Below are positions 17,225-25,283 of a DNA stretch of 38,621 bases, in pieces. Source of the stretch: Flavicella sp. (GTDB lineage Bacteria; Bacteroidota; Bacteroidia; Flavobacteriales; Flavobacteriaceae); the NCBI RefSeq assembly GCF_029238425.1, contig NZ_JAQWGB010000120.1, positions 1 through 38,621 on the forward strand. Reading direction: 5' to 3'. Under the pieces are notes generated by a model, which did not search any database, was not told where the DNA came from, and was given only the letters and a program-made list of their open reading frames with translations. The position numbers and the translations under genes were made by a program. Each line of letters starts with the position of its first letter. Position 1 is the first letter of the stretch.

Positions 17225-18325
17225 CTATATCACCTCAAACAATTTACCCGGCAAGGGTCGTATCAAGCCTTTCATTTCTAACTGAAACAAAATAGAGGCA
17301 GTTTTATGTATTAAAATATCACACTCCAAAGCAATAATATCCAAGAGTTCTTTTTTTCTCTGACTTAGGTAGTCAAAAACTTTTTGCTCATCTTCTTGTA
17401 AATCGAGAAACAAAGTAGGCTGAATTACTTTCTTCGACTTTTCTTTTTTCCATCCAAGGAGATCAATCAAATCGGCAGCCGATGTAATCAGAGCCGCTTT
17501 ATTCGATCTTATCAAATTATTACAGCCGGCGCTGTACACGTCCGTACTTCTTCCCGGGGCCGCAAAGACATCTCTTCCGTATGAATTTGCAATAGTTGCT
17601 GTCGCCAAAGAACCTCCTCTTGAAGCCGACTCTATGACAATCGTAGCTTCAGAAATACCTGCTACTATTCTATTTCGTTTTAAAAAATTTTCTTTCAAGG
17701 GCTGTTCCTCACTCCAAAACTCAGAGATAAAACCGCCGCGCTCATACATTTCTGCCATGTATTTTTTATGAACCTTAGGATACACCTGATCCAAACCATG
17801 TGCAAAAACCCCTACGGTCTGAAGTTTATGTTCCAAGGCCGCTCGATGCGCACAAATATCCACACCATAAGCAAAACCACTAATTATCATAGGATCATAA
17901 CCGGAGAGACCATCGATCAAATCCCGACAAAAATCTTTACCATAGTTTGTCATATTTCTAGTACCTACAACACTCAAAATTTTTTTATTATCAAAATCAA
18001 AATCACCATCCTTAAAAAAGAGAAAAGGACCATCGATACAATTTTTCAAATAAGAGGGATAAGATTCCTCTAGAAAATAACAAGGTTTTATAGCATTCTT
18101 CTGCAAAAACAAAAGCTCTTTTTCTGCTTCTTTTAAAGTTTCCGAATCAAATATATTTTTCAACAAAACCGTACCGATTCCATTAATTTTTTGAAGTGTT
18201 TTAGAACGTTCCTCAAACACACTTTTGGGACTACCGCAAGTCTCAATAAGCTTTTTTGCAATGATATCCCCTACCCCTTTGACCCTTTGCAGAGCCAAGG
18301 CATACAATAATTCGTTCTCTTTCAT
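17225..18325 (-). CDS. dprA: DNA-processing protein DprA
   Basis: 366-residue single-strand DNA-binding protein that loads RecA on incoming DNA during natural transformation. An N-terminal helix-hairpin-helix/SAM-like region (VKGVGDIIAKKLIETCG, INGIGTVLLKNI) is followed by the Rossmann-like DprA core with LSVVGTRNMTNYG, ISGFAYGVDICAHRAAL, RNRIVAGISEATIVIESASRGGSLATA and FAAPGRSTDVYSAGCNNLI. A C-terminal winged-helix domain (about 305-366, ending LIRPLPGKLFEVI) matches the DML1-like extension of many DprA proteins. I start it at the ATG at 18325 (MKENELLYALALQ); the in-frame ATG at 18367 would add 14 residues without family similarity. It is divergent from the HU/SPOR gene across about 95 bases. 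Competence cannot be concluded from dprA alone, since it is widely conserved. Confidence 0.95.
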   Translation of the reverse strand: MKENELLYALALQRVKGVGDIIAKKLIETCGSPKSVFEERSKTLQKINGIGTVLLKNIFDSETLKEAEKELLFLQKNAIKPCYFLEESYPSYLKNCIDGPFLFFKDGDFDFDNKKILSVVGTRNMTNYGKDFCRDLIDGLSGYDPMIISGFAYGVDICAHRAALEHKLQTVGVFAHGLDQVYPKVHKKYMAEMYERGGFISEFWSEEQPLKENFLKRNRIVAGISEATIVIESASRGGSLATATIANSYGRDVFAAPGRSTDVYSAGCNNLIRSNKAALITSAADLIDLLGWKKEKSKKVIQPTLFLDLQEDEQKVFDYLSQRKKELLDIIALECDILIHKTASILFQLEMKGLIRPLPGKLFEVI

Positions 18326-18408
18326 CTCGTAACAATTTGATATATAAGTTACAAAATAAATGTTCATAATTTTTTAATAACATGATCATTCTCGAATAAG
18401 ATTTTATA

Positions 18409-18416
18409 TATATTTG
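18409..18416 (+). promoter_or_regulatory. -7 box of the HU/SPOR gene (TATATTTG)
   Basis: Exact TAnnTTTG match ending four bases before the ATG at 18421. If used, the mRNA would be leaderless or nearly so. Confidence 0.5.
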
Positions 18417-18420
18417 TTTT

Positions 18421-19320
18421 ATGCAGTTATCAAAATACATCAGCGATTTATTGTACCGTTACGAATGTGTAATCGTACCTGGTTTTGGAGGATTTGTTTC
18501 AAATTCAATTTCATCTACTATCAATCATTATACGCATACGTTTACACCTCCAACTAAGAAATTAAGTTTCAATAGTCAGTTGGTAAACAATGATGGGTTA
18601 CTTGCTAACTATATCGCTTCCTCAGAAAACATTTCTTTTGAAGAAGCAATTCAAAAAATTGAATTAGCCGTTGCAAATTGGAATACTCTTTTAAAAGATA
18701 ATTCTATTGACTTAAAAGCAATTGGTACGTTACGCTTAAACAAGGAAAATAAAATTATTTTTGCTCCTGTTGAAACTACAAATTATCTAGCGAGTTCTTT
18801 TGGACTTGACACCTTCCAATCAGATGCTATAAAACGAGTTGAATACAAACAAAAAGTAACACAACTTGAAACATCTGAAAAAAGAAAATCACCAGGATAT
18901 TTAAAATACGCCGCCACTGTTGCTGCATTTTTAACTATCGGAGCTCTTAGCTATAATTCGGTTTACCAGAAAAAAACCTCAAGTCTTGCCAAAGAATATC
19001 AAGAGACTGTTTCAAGAAAAATACAAGAAGCTACTTTTGTAATCAGTAATCCTTTGCCAGAAATCAATTTGGATGTAGTTAAAAAAGAACTTCCAAAAAA
19101 GTTTCATTTAATTGCAGGTGCCTTTTCTGAAAAAGCCAATGCTTTGAAAAAAGTAAACCAATTAAAGAAAAAAGGCTTCAATGCGCAAATTGTAGGAGTT
19201 AACAAATGGGGACTTACTCAAGTAAGTTTTGAAAGTTACACCACAAGAAAAGAAGCTAAAGAACACTTAAAAATTATCAAAAAGAATATTGCAAAAGACG
19301 CTTGGCTTTACATCAAATAA
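18421..19320 (+). CDS. HU-CCDC81 and SPOR domain envelope protein
   Basis: 299 residues. The N-terminal half has the Bacteroidetes HU-CCDC81 domains: MQLSKYISDLLYRYECVIVP and GFGGFVSN at the start, and a second part with LLKDNSIDLKAIGTLRLNKENKI (about 90-115). One transmembrane helix follows (about 162-180, YLKYAATVAAFLTIGALSYN), then a linker and a C-terminal SPOR domain (about 226-299, FHLIAGAFSEKANALKKVNQL to AWLYIK). SPOR domains bind denuded glycan strands of septal peptidoglycan, and HU-type domains bind DNA or proteins, so this protein could tie the cytoplasm to the division septum. Topology: N-terminal domains inside, SPOR in the periplasm. It is divergent from dprA and ends three bases from the convergent hydrolase gene. 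The function in Bacteroidota is not well established. Confidence 0.9.
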   Translation: MQLSKYISDLLYRYECVIVPGFGGFVSNSISSTINHYTHTFTPPTKKLSFNSQLVNNDGLLANYIASSENISFEEAIQKIELAVANWNTLLKDNSIDLKAIGTLRLNKENKIIFAPVETTNYLASSFGLDTFQSDAIKRVEYKQKVTQLETSEKRKSPGYLKYAATVAAFLTIGALSYNSVYQKKTSSLAKEYQETVSRKIQEATFVISNPLPEINLDVVKKELPKKFHLIAGAFSEKANALKKVNQLKKKGFNAQIVGVNKWGLTQVSFESYTTRKEAKEHLKIIKKNIAKDAWLYIK

Positions 19321-19323
19321 GCC

Positions 19324-20103
19324 TTAGTTCTTTTTCAAAAAATCAGATAGTACCGTAAGCATTTCATCCTTGTTTTCTATATGAGACATATGTCCTTCTG
19401 AAAATCTATGCACCACGGTTTCTGTACCTGAAACCTGATCTAACAAATCTTCTAGTTTTAAAACAGGATCTTTTTCTCCAATAATCATAATTTTTGGATA
19501 GGGCCCGAAATGCAATAACACCTCTCTATCATTTCTAATTTTCATTCCCTCCAAGGCAGCAATAATTCCTTGTTTGGATGTTTTCAATGCCTCTTTCTTT
19601 ACTTCATTGATTTCTGCTCTGTATAATTTTCTATTCTTTGACCTAAAGAGCATTGGTATAGAATTTCTAATAAATGACGTATGGTTTTCCTTTACAATTT
19701 GAATCGCTCTATCACGTCCAATTTGTTTTTCTTCAGAATCGGCACGACTTGTTGAGTTTAACAAACAGAGTCCTTTTACATTATCCGGAAAAAACTCTGC
19801 AAAAGCCAATGCCACATAGCCTCCCATTGAATGCCCGATTAAAAAAGCTTTTCTAATTTTCAAATGATACAGCACCTCTTGAACAGCTTCTGCCATCTGC
19901 TCCATTGTATGCACATATCCTAAATTTTCCGACAAACCATGTCCCAACAAATCAATTGCTATCACACGGTATCTTTGTGACAAGAATGCGACTGTAGAAT
20001 TCCACATGGTTGTATTTTCCAAAAACCCATGTAACAATACTACCGCAGTTCCAGAACCGGTTTCTGTAAAATGAATTTGTGTGTTTTTATAAGAAACAAA
20101 CAT
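19324..20103 (-). CDS. Alpha/beta-hydrolase
   Basis: 259-residue cytosolic hydrolase of the alpha/beta fold. Oxyanion-hole segment VVLLHGFLENTTMW (about 21-34), nucleophile elbow GHSMGG with Ser92, acid in GEKDPV (Asp212) and general base in EGHMSHIE (His238) make a complete Ser-Asp-His triad. A helical cap occupies about 120-190. The length and cap resemble the 2-succinyl-6-hydroxy-2,4-cyclohexadiene carboxylate synthase/carboxylesterase group (MenH-like), but the specific reaction cannot be decided from sequence. It follows proC by 14 bases on the same strand and is probably in one transcript with it; there is no evident functional link. Confidence 0.88.
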   Translation of the reverse strand: MFVSYKNTQIHFTETGSGTAVVLLHGFLENTTMWNSTVAFLSQRYRVIAIDLLGHGLSENLGYVHTMEQMAEAVQEVLYHLKIRKAFLIGHSMGGYVALAFAEFFPDNVKGLCLLNSTSRADSEEKQIGRDRAIQIVKENHTSFIRNSIPMLFRSKNRKLYRAEINEVKKEALKTSKQGIIAALEGMKIRNDREVLLHFGPYPKIMIIGEKDPVLKLEDLLDQVSGTETVVHRFSEGHMSHIENKDEMLTVLSDFLKKN

Positions 20104-20117
20104 ATAGTTAAAAGTGT

Positions 20118-20921
20118 TTACTGTTTTTTACCTCCTAACTCAAATGCTCGAGCTACACATGTCTTTACACATCCTTGAATTCCTTCACCTACATTTACTT
20201 CGTCTAAATAATTCAATCCTGCAATAGTGGTACCTCCTTTTGAAGCAACTCTATCCATCCATTCCGTTAAAGAAATATCATTTTCTTCATACAATTTCAC
20301 AGCTCCACCAAAAGTTTGAGACACTAAGGTCTTAGACTGCTCAGGAGAAAAACCTAAATTTTCAGCAGCAGCAACCATTGCATTCATCATATAAAAAACA
20401 AAACCAGGTCCACTACCTGAGATACCAGTAGATTTATCAATGGCATCTTCATTTTCAACCAATATAGCTTCACCTGTAGTTTCTAGAATTCCACCTACCA
20501 ATTCTAAATCTTGAGTGGAAACCTCATTTGAACCAACATAAGTAGTAACTCCTAGCTTAACTTGTGATGGTAAATTGGGCATTGCTCTTACAACCTTATC
20601 CAATCCTAATCCATTTTGGATCGTTTCGATAGTTGTTCCTGCCATTATAGAAACCACCAATTGTTCTTTGTTTAATAATTCTTTGATTCCTTCAAAAACG
20701 GAAGGTGCTATTTGTGGTTTGACTGCTAAAAAAATAACATCAGAATCTTTTAGAATACTAAAATCATCTCCTGCAGAAATCGTATTTAAATTATTAATTT
20801 CATCAATTCTTTCAACAGACTTTTCAAGTACCTCAATACTTGCATCTAAATTAGAATTGTAAATAGATTCTGCATATGTGAAACCCATGTTTCCACCTCC
20901 GATTACCGTAATTTTTTTCAT
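20118..20921 (-). CDS. proC: Pyrroline-5-carboxylate reductase
   Basis: 267-residue enzyme for the last step of proline synthesis, NAD(P)H-dependent reduction of 1-pyrroline-5-carboxylate to L-proline. An N-terminal Rossmann fold begins with ITVIGGGNMGFTYAESIY, and LAVKPQIAP and VVRAMPNLPSQVKLGVT mark the cofactor domain. The C-terminal dimerisation domain has the P5CR signature, here DKSTGISGSGPGFVFYMMNAM and VASKGGTTIAGLNYLDE (about 160-245). The length is normal. It has its own -7 box (20962-20969) and runs ahead of the alpha/beta-hydrolase gene. Confidence 0.96.
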   Translation of the reverse strand: MKKITVIGGGNMGFTYAESIYNSNLDASIEVLEKSVERIDEINNLNTISAGDDFSILKDSDVIFLAVKPQIAPSVFEGIKELLNKEQLVVSIMAGTTIETIQNGLGLDKVVRAMPNLPSQVKLGVTTYVGSNEVSTQDLELVGGILETTGEAILVENEDAIDKSTGISGSGPGFVFYMMNAMVAAAENLGFSPEQSKTLVSQTFGGAVKLYEENDISLTEWMDRVASKGGTTIAGLNYLDEVNVGEGIQGCVKTCVARAFELGGKKQ

Positions 20922-20961
20922 GATATTCTCAATTGAATTCTGTTCTTATTAGTAAGAATGG

Positions 20962-20969
20962 CAAAAGTA
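20962..20969 (-). promoter_or_regulatory. -7 box of proC (TACTTTTG)
   Basis: The minus strand matches TAnnTTTG exactly, about 40 bases before the proC ATG, with a TTTCC element about 19 bases upstream. A small hairpin TTCTTA-ctaa-TAAGAA lies in the leader. Confidence 0.6.
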
Positions 20970-21002
20970 CTCTTTTAGAAAATTCTAGGAAAGTTTTCAA
21001 TT

Positions 21003-22295
21003 TCATGAATTCATCAAATCTTCAATTTCTTCAGCCTCAATAGGTATATTTTGCATTAGATTAAATGGTGAACCCGTTTCTTGCACTACAACATCATCCT
21101 CCAAACGAATTCCAAACCCTTCTTCAGGAATATAGATTCCAGGCTCAACAGTAAAAACCATATTTTTTTCGATAGGATCTGTTAATATTCCATAATCATG
21201 CGTATCTAAGCCCATATGATGTGAAGTTCCGTGCATAAAATACTTTTTATAGGCTGGCCATTCTGGATCTTCATTTTGGATAGTTACTTTGTCTAACAAA
21301 TTCAGATCTAACAAAGCAGACGTCATTAGTTTCCCTATTTCAGCATGATAATCCTTAATTATCACTCCTGGCACCAACATTTGAGTTGCTTCTTTTTTGA
21401 TTCTATTTACCGCATTATATACTTCTTTCTGGCGGGAAGTAAATAATCCAGAAACCGGAATAGTACGTGTTAAATCACTAGAATAATTTGCGTATTCGGC
21501 CGCCACATCCATCAATATGAGCTCTCCTTTTTTACACTGTTGATTGTTTTCAATATAATGCAATACATTGGCATTATTCCCAGATGCCACTATGGGTGTA
21601 TAAGCAAATCCTTTTGACCTATTTTTCACAAATTCATGAATCAGTTCAGCCTCAATTTCATATTCCCAAACACCAGGTTTCACAAAAGGAAGCAATCTTC
21701 TAAAGCCTTTTTCAGTAATATCACAAGCCTTTTGAATCAACTCCAATTCTTCCTTTTCTTTAATCGATCTTATACGTTGCAAAATAGGATTACTTTCTTC
21801 ATAATTCTTCTCAGAAAAATCCTTTTTCACCTTTTTGATAAAACGATCCTCTCTTGTTTCAGTTTCAACCTTTGCTCTATAATGACCATTGATATTGATA
21901 TATACATTTTCAACCTCTTCCATCAATTCAGAAAAAACAGCATCCAATTCATCCAGCCAAAGAACCGTCTCTACGCCAGAAGTCTTGGTAGCTTCGGATT
22001 TGGTTAATTTGGCACCTTCCCAAATAGCAATATGCTCATTAGTCTCTCTTACAAACAAAATTTCACGATACTCTTTTTTCTTTGCGTCCGGAAATAAGAA
22101 CAAAACACTCTCCTCTTGATCGACCCCGGTTAAATAAAAAATATCTCTATGCTGTGCAAAGGGCAAAGTACTATCTGCACTCACGGGATAAATATCATTT
22201 GAATTAAAAAATGCAAAAGATTTAGGCTTCAACTGAGAAACAAACTTTTTTCTGTTTTTCACAAACAAACTACTGCTGATCGGATCGTATTTCAT
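21003..22295 (-). CDS. Aminopeptidase P family metallopeptidase (Xaa-Pro aminopeptidase)
   Basis: 430-residue dimanganese peptidase that removes an N-terminal residue preceding proline. The N-terminal creatinase-like domain (about 1-170, with FAQHRDIFYLTGVDQEE) is followed by the pita-bread catalytic domain. Metal ligands fit the family: Asp263 in LMDVAAEY, Asp274 in YSSDLTRT, His359 in GTSHHMGLDTHD, Glu384 in TVEPGIYIP and Glu399 in IRLEDDV. The length matches E. coli PepP, and there is no signal peptide. It is the gene upstream of proC on the same strand, but an 81-base gap with a separate proC promoter argues against a shared transcript. Its own promoter is only weakly visible (TATATTTT, 22317-22324). 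Confidence 0.95.
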   Translation of the reverse strand: MKYDPISSSLFVKNRKKFVSQLKPKSFAFFNSNDIYPVSADSTLPFAQHRDIFYLTGVDQEESVLFLFPDAKKKEYREILFVRETNEHIAIWEGAKLTKSEATKTSGVETVLWLDELDAVFSELMEEVENVYININGHYRAKVETETREDRFIKKVKKDFSEKNYEESNPILQRIRSIKEKEELELIQKACDITEKGFRRLLPFVKPGVWEYEIEAELIHEFVKNRSKGFAYTPIVASGNNANVLHYIENNQQCKKGELILMDVAAEYANYSSDLTRTIPVSGLFTSRQKEVYNAVNRIKKEATQMLVPGVIIKDYHAEIGKLMTSALLDLNLLDKVTIQNEDPEWPAYKKYFMHGTSHHMGLDTHDYGILTDPIEKNMVFTVEPGIYIPEEGFGIRLEDDVVVQETGSPFNLMQNIPIEAEEIEDLMNS

Positions 22296-22356
22296 GATAA
22301 AATATTTTGTCTTGTAAAAATATAAAACCTTAACACAAACTATACTTACAATTCCA

Positions 22357-22364
22357 TAAATTTG
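22357..22364 (+). promoter_or_regulatory. -7 box of the DUF6973-like gene (TAAATTTG)
   Basis: Exact TAnnTTTG match 27 bases before the TTG start at 22392. Confidence 0.5.
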
Positions 22365-22391
22365 TATTGTTAGATTTAATTTAGCATTGCC

Positions 22392-23018
22392 TTGAAAAAA
22401 AACCTCTCTTCCCTATTTATTCTTCTTTGCATATATGCAAGTTTTGGACAAGCAAATAAGTCTGGTTTCAAAAAACTTTCAGCCGCAGAAAAATGCTGGG
22501 TTATTTCTCATCCCTTTAAGGCAAAAAAAGCCTACAGAATTTCAACAGCTGCTCAAAAAACAGCAGATTCTATTGCTACTACAAATCGTTTAGATGGAGA
22601 CAAAAATGGAGGTCAAGTAGATGCCTTCCGACATGCTTATTGGATGGCAACACTTTCTCAAGGAATTGGGAAAAGATCTGCCAAAAGTTTAGGCAAGGCG
22701 CATGAAAAAGGAAATTACAAATATTACAAAAAAAACAAACTAGAAGATGGCAGTATTCCAGATGAAGCTTCATCAGAAATGGATCTTTACAACAACAATA
22801 TAGGAATCTTAATTTTCAAAGAAAACAAGAAGGCCGACAAATCCAAATTCATAGATTTGGTACTCGAACAAATACACCAAGGAAAACTAAAAATACTAAG
22901 AAAAGATCCTGCTGGAAATTATCAAAACTGCTACGGAGAAAATATTAATTTAGAAGATTACAAAGGACAATGGAGCAATCCGAAATGCTTGATAAGCTCA
23001 AATAAAAAAAAGGTTTAA
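22392..23018 (+). CDS. Secreted DUF6973-like protein of unknown function
   Basis: 208 residues from a TTG start (MKKNLSSLFILLCIYASFGQ), chosen because it gives a complete signal peptide and follows a -7 box; no in-frame ATG exists before the conserved domain. The mature part begins with AAEKCWVISHPFKAKKAY and contains NGGQVDAFRHAYWMATLSQ (about 75-93), GKAHEKGNY (about 104-112), EASSEMDLYNNNIGI (about 126-140) and a C-terminal NCYGENIN. The DAFRHAYW, AHE and D.NN segments are spaced like metal or active-site residues of a helical enzyme and resemble the DUF6973 group, which I recall only from its DAFRHAYW motif. The function is unknown. The protein would be periplasmic or exported. It stands alone, with its own promoter. 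Confidence 0.75.
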   Translation: MKKNLSSLFILLCIYASFGQANKSGFKKLSAAEKCWVISHPFKAKKAYRISTAAQKTADSIATTNRLDGDKNGGQVDAFRHAYWMATLSQGIGKRSAKSLGKAHEKGNYKYYKKNKLEDGSIPDEASSEMDLYNNNIGILIFKENKKADKSKFIDLVLEQIHQGKLKILRKDPAGNYQNCYGENINLEDYKGQWSNPKCLISSNKKKV

Positions 23019-23113
23019 AATATTTAAAACTATCTACGATATCGTATTCGTAGCTAGAAAACAAGAGGTTACAGGGCCTTAAAAGAATCATAAACACGCC
23101 TAAAAAACAGAAG

Positions 23114-23125
23114 TGATATATATCA
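23114..23125. promoter_or_regulatory. TGATATATATCA palindrome upstream of the SLC13 gene
   Basis: A 12-bp perfect palindrome with the CRP/FNR-type layout TGAT-N4-ATCA, 23 bases upstream of the -7 box, around the -35 to -45 position. It is also very AT-rich, so chance is possible. Confidence 0.35.
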
Positions 23126-23148
23126 TAATCGTCCATTTTTGTTAGGTA

Positions 23149-23156
23149 TAAATTTG
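23149..23156 (+). promoter_or_regulatory. -7 box of the SLC13 gene (TAAATTTG)
   Basis: Exact TAnnTTTG match 19 bases before the ATG at 23176. Confidence 0.55.
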
Positions 23157-23175
23157 TAGAATAAACATCAGAATT

Positions 23176-25038
23176 ATGGAAATTACATTTATTATTTTAG
23201 CAATCACAATTGTTCTTTTCGTGTCAGGAAAGATAAGACCTGATATCGTTGCCCTTACCAGTATGATGGCTTTGAGCATGACAGGAATCCTTACAGTAAA
23301 CGAAACTTTTTCTGGCTTTAGCAACTCCAGTATCATCCTAATTGCGGGATTATTTATTGTTGGTGAAGCCATGAGTAGAGCAGGTTTGACTTCTTGGCTC
23401 GGAAATAAAATCATCCAATTATCAAAAAACAATTCAAACAAACTATTAGTCCTCATTATTATAGGTTCAGCCATCCTATCGGCCTTTATGAGTAATACAG
23501 GAACCGTAGCCTCCTTGATGCCCGTAATTATAGCTGCAGCCTGGCGTTTGAAAACACCGGCTTCAAAAATGTTAATTCCTTTATCTTTTGCGGCGGCCAC
23601 CGGAGGTTTGCTAACCTTAACAGGTACACCAACCAATATTGTTACCAATCAAGCGATGATTGATGCTGGAGTCCCAGAGTTTGGATTTTTTGAATTTTCA
23701 TTGATCGGTGTTCCTTTATTGATTCTTACGGTTATATACATGAGATATTTTGGAACAAAACTTTTACCAAACAACGAATCAAGAAGAATGGAAGATATTG
23801 ATGAGTCTATTCAAAACATTGAAGATTCATACCAATTATTTGAAGGATTCTGGAAAGTTAGAATCAGACCAAATTCATCTGCCATCGGACAATCCATTAA
23901 ACAAATGAAACTAGGATCTACCATGGGAGTAAATATTATAAAAATTATCCCACAAGAAGATTCCACAACCTCATTCCTAAAAAAAGTAGGTTTTAAAAAA
24001 TCGGAACCGGATGAATTTCCAGATCTGGATAGAGAATTCAAAGCCGGAGATGAACTTTTAGTAAACTGTAGTGAAATGCGTATCAATAGATTTATTGACA
24101 AGCACAATGTAGCCGCTACAAAACTAGAAGAAGTTGATGGAGAATTTGTAAAACAGAATGTACTTTCTGATGAGGTTGGTATTTGTGAATTGATTGTTGC
24201 CCCAAAATCTAGCTATAAAGGAAGACATATCAACACGGGTAGATTTGGTGAAAAATACAATGTCCAAGTGATGGCATTGAACAGACACAACAAACGTATC
24301 AGAGGTAGAGAATTTGACTTGCAAGAAGGAGATTCTATTTTAGTAAGAGCCAAATGGGAAGACATCAAAGCGATTCAAGAAGAAAGCAGAGATTTCTTAA
24401 TTATTGGATCTCCAGAAGAACTATCCAAAGAAGTTGGTAAAATCACAAGAAAAGGTGTGATTTCTATACTAGCGATGGTATTTATGGTGTCTATGTTTAT
24501 TTGGGGACCTTTTTCTTCATCAATTACGGTAATGCTAACCGCATTTATTATGATTGCCGGAGGTTGTATCAATATGAATCAATCCTACCGTGCGATCAAC
24601 TGGAACGTAATCATCATTATGGCCGGTATGATCCCCATGGGAGTTGCCTTACAAAAAACTGGAGGAGCCAAATATATTGCAGATTCAATGATAACGCTAT
24701 TAGGTGACATGCACCCAACTTACTTTTTAGCCGGTATCTTTTTAATTACCTCTTTCTTAAGTCAGGTGATGAGCAACACGGCAACAGCAATTTTAATGGC
24801 GCCTATTGTTTTAGTTGCTTCTTTAGAATTAGGCTATTCTCCACACCCATTTATGATGGCTCTTGCCGTAAGTGCTTCAACAGCTTTCTTAACACCATTT
24901 GGAACACCAACCAATACTATGGTAATGAATGCCGGTAACTATAAATTTACAGATTATCTAAAAAGTGGAGCCATCCTATTAGGTATCTTTTTTATCGTTA
25001 GTATTATTTTAATTCCAATGATTTGGCCATACAATTGA
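23176..25038 (+). CDS. SLC13/DASS-family permease with two RCK_C (TrkA-C) domains
   Basis: 620-residue inner-membrane anion carrier. N-terminal transmembrane half (about 1-200) with the substrate/sodium motif LTGTPTNIVTNQAM; a cytoplasmic insert with two RCK_C domains (about 210-300, VRIRPNSSAIGQSI... to DELLVNC; about 320-412, VAPKSSYKGRHI... to DSILVRA); C-terminal transmembrane half (about 425-620) with the second motif TPFGTPTNTMVMNAGNY. This architecture matches the YfbS/SAC1-SLT-like branch, whose studied members carry sulfate, while other SLC13 proteins carry C4-dicarboxylates. Both fit the context: sulfatases lie upstream and succinate dehydrogenase follows. The RCK_C domains suggest control by a small ligand. 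It ends at a strong terminator, so it is not cotranscribed with sdh. Confidence 0.9.
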   Translation: MEITFIILAITIVLFVSGKIRPDIVALTSMMALSMTGILTVNETFSGFSNSSIILIAGLFIVGEAMSRAGLTSWLGNKIIQLSKNNSNKLLVLIIIGSAILSAFMSNTGTVASLMPVIIAAAWRLKTPASKMLIPLSFAAATGGLLTLTGTPTNIVTNQAMIDAGVPEFGFFEFSLIGVPLLILTVIYMRYFGTKLLPNNESRRMEDIDESIQNIEDSYQLFEGFWKVRIRPNSSAIGQSIKQMKLGSTMGVNIIKIIPQEDSTTSFLKKVGFKKSEPDEFPDLDREFKAGDELLVNCSEMRINRFIDKHNVAATKLEEVDGEFVKQNVLSDEVGICELIVAPKSSYKGRHINTGRFGEKYNVQVMALNRHNKRIRGREFDLQEGDSILVRAKWEDIKAIQEESRDFLIIGSPEELSKEVGKITRKGVISILAMVFMVSMFIWGPFSSSITVMLTAFIMIAGGCINMNQSYRAINWNVIIIMAGMIPMGVALQKTGGAKYIADSMITLLGDMHPTYFLAGIFLITSFLSQVMSNTATAILMAPIVLVASLELGYSPHPFMMALAVSASTAFLTPFGTPTNTMVMNAGNYKFTDYLKSGAILLGIFFIVSIILIPMIWPYN

Positions 25039-25047
25039 TAACAAAAC

Positions 25048-25085
25048 ACCTAAAAAACTACGTACTAATACTTAGTTTTTTAGGT
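25048..25085 (+). terminator. Rho-independent terminator of the SLC13 gene
   Basis: Perfect stem ACCTAAAAAACTA/TAGTTTTTTAGGT with a 12-base loop. Its stem supplies the T-run. Confidence 0.75.
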
Positions 25086-25250
25086 TTATAACTGTAATAA
25101 AAACGATTAAAAAAAACAAAAAACCTTATAAAAACCGAAAAACAAAACACTACTAATCAATGAGATTAAGAGCACGAAATCGTTTTCTTAAAACCATTCT
25201 AAATAAACAAAAAAACAGTATCTTTTTTTCTCAAAAGAAAATCTAAGTAG

Positions 25251-25258
25251 TACCTTTG
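25251..25258 (+). promoter_or_regulatory. -7 box of the sdhCAB operon (TACCTTTG)
   Basis: Exact TAnnTTTG match 25 bases before the sdhC ATG, with a T-rich tract ending in TTTC 20 bases upstream. The 165 bases between this and the SLC13 terminator hold no gene. Confidence 0.65.
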
Positions 25259-25283
25259 TGCGATTCTTAAAACTAAATTAAAA

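Noticed and set aside
17216-17228. ATAGC-atc-GCTAT hairpin between sulfatase B and dprA
   Set aside because: A five-pair stem with a three-base loop and no T-run on either strand is too weak to be a terminator.
21636-22007. 123-codon plus-strand open frame
   Set aside because: Antisense to aminopeptidase P, with Phe/Leu-rich low-complexity translation and no domain.
23142-23648. 168-codon minus-strand open frame
   Set aside because: It is antisense to the first transmembrane half of the SLC13 permease; its hydrophobicity mirrors the real gene.
25099-25185. Distant arms AAAACGAT and ATCGTTTT before sdhC
   Set aside because: 8-base arms about 70 bases apart in very AT-rich sequence are likely by chance.
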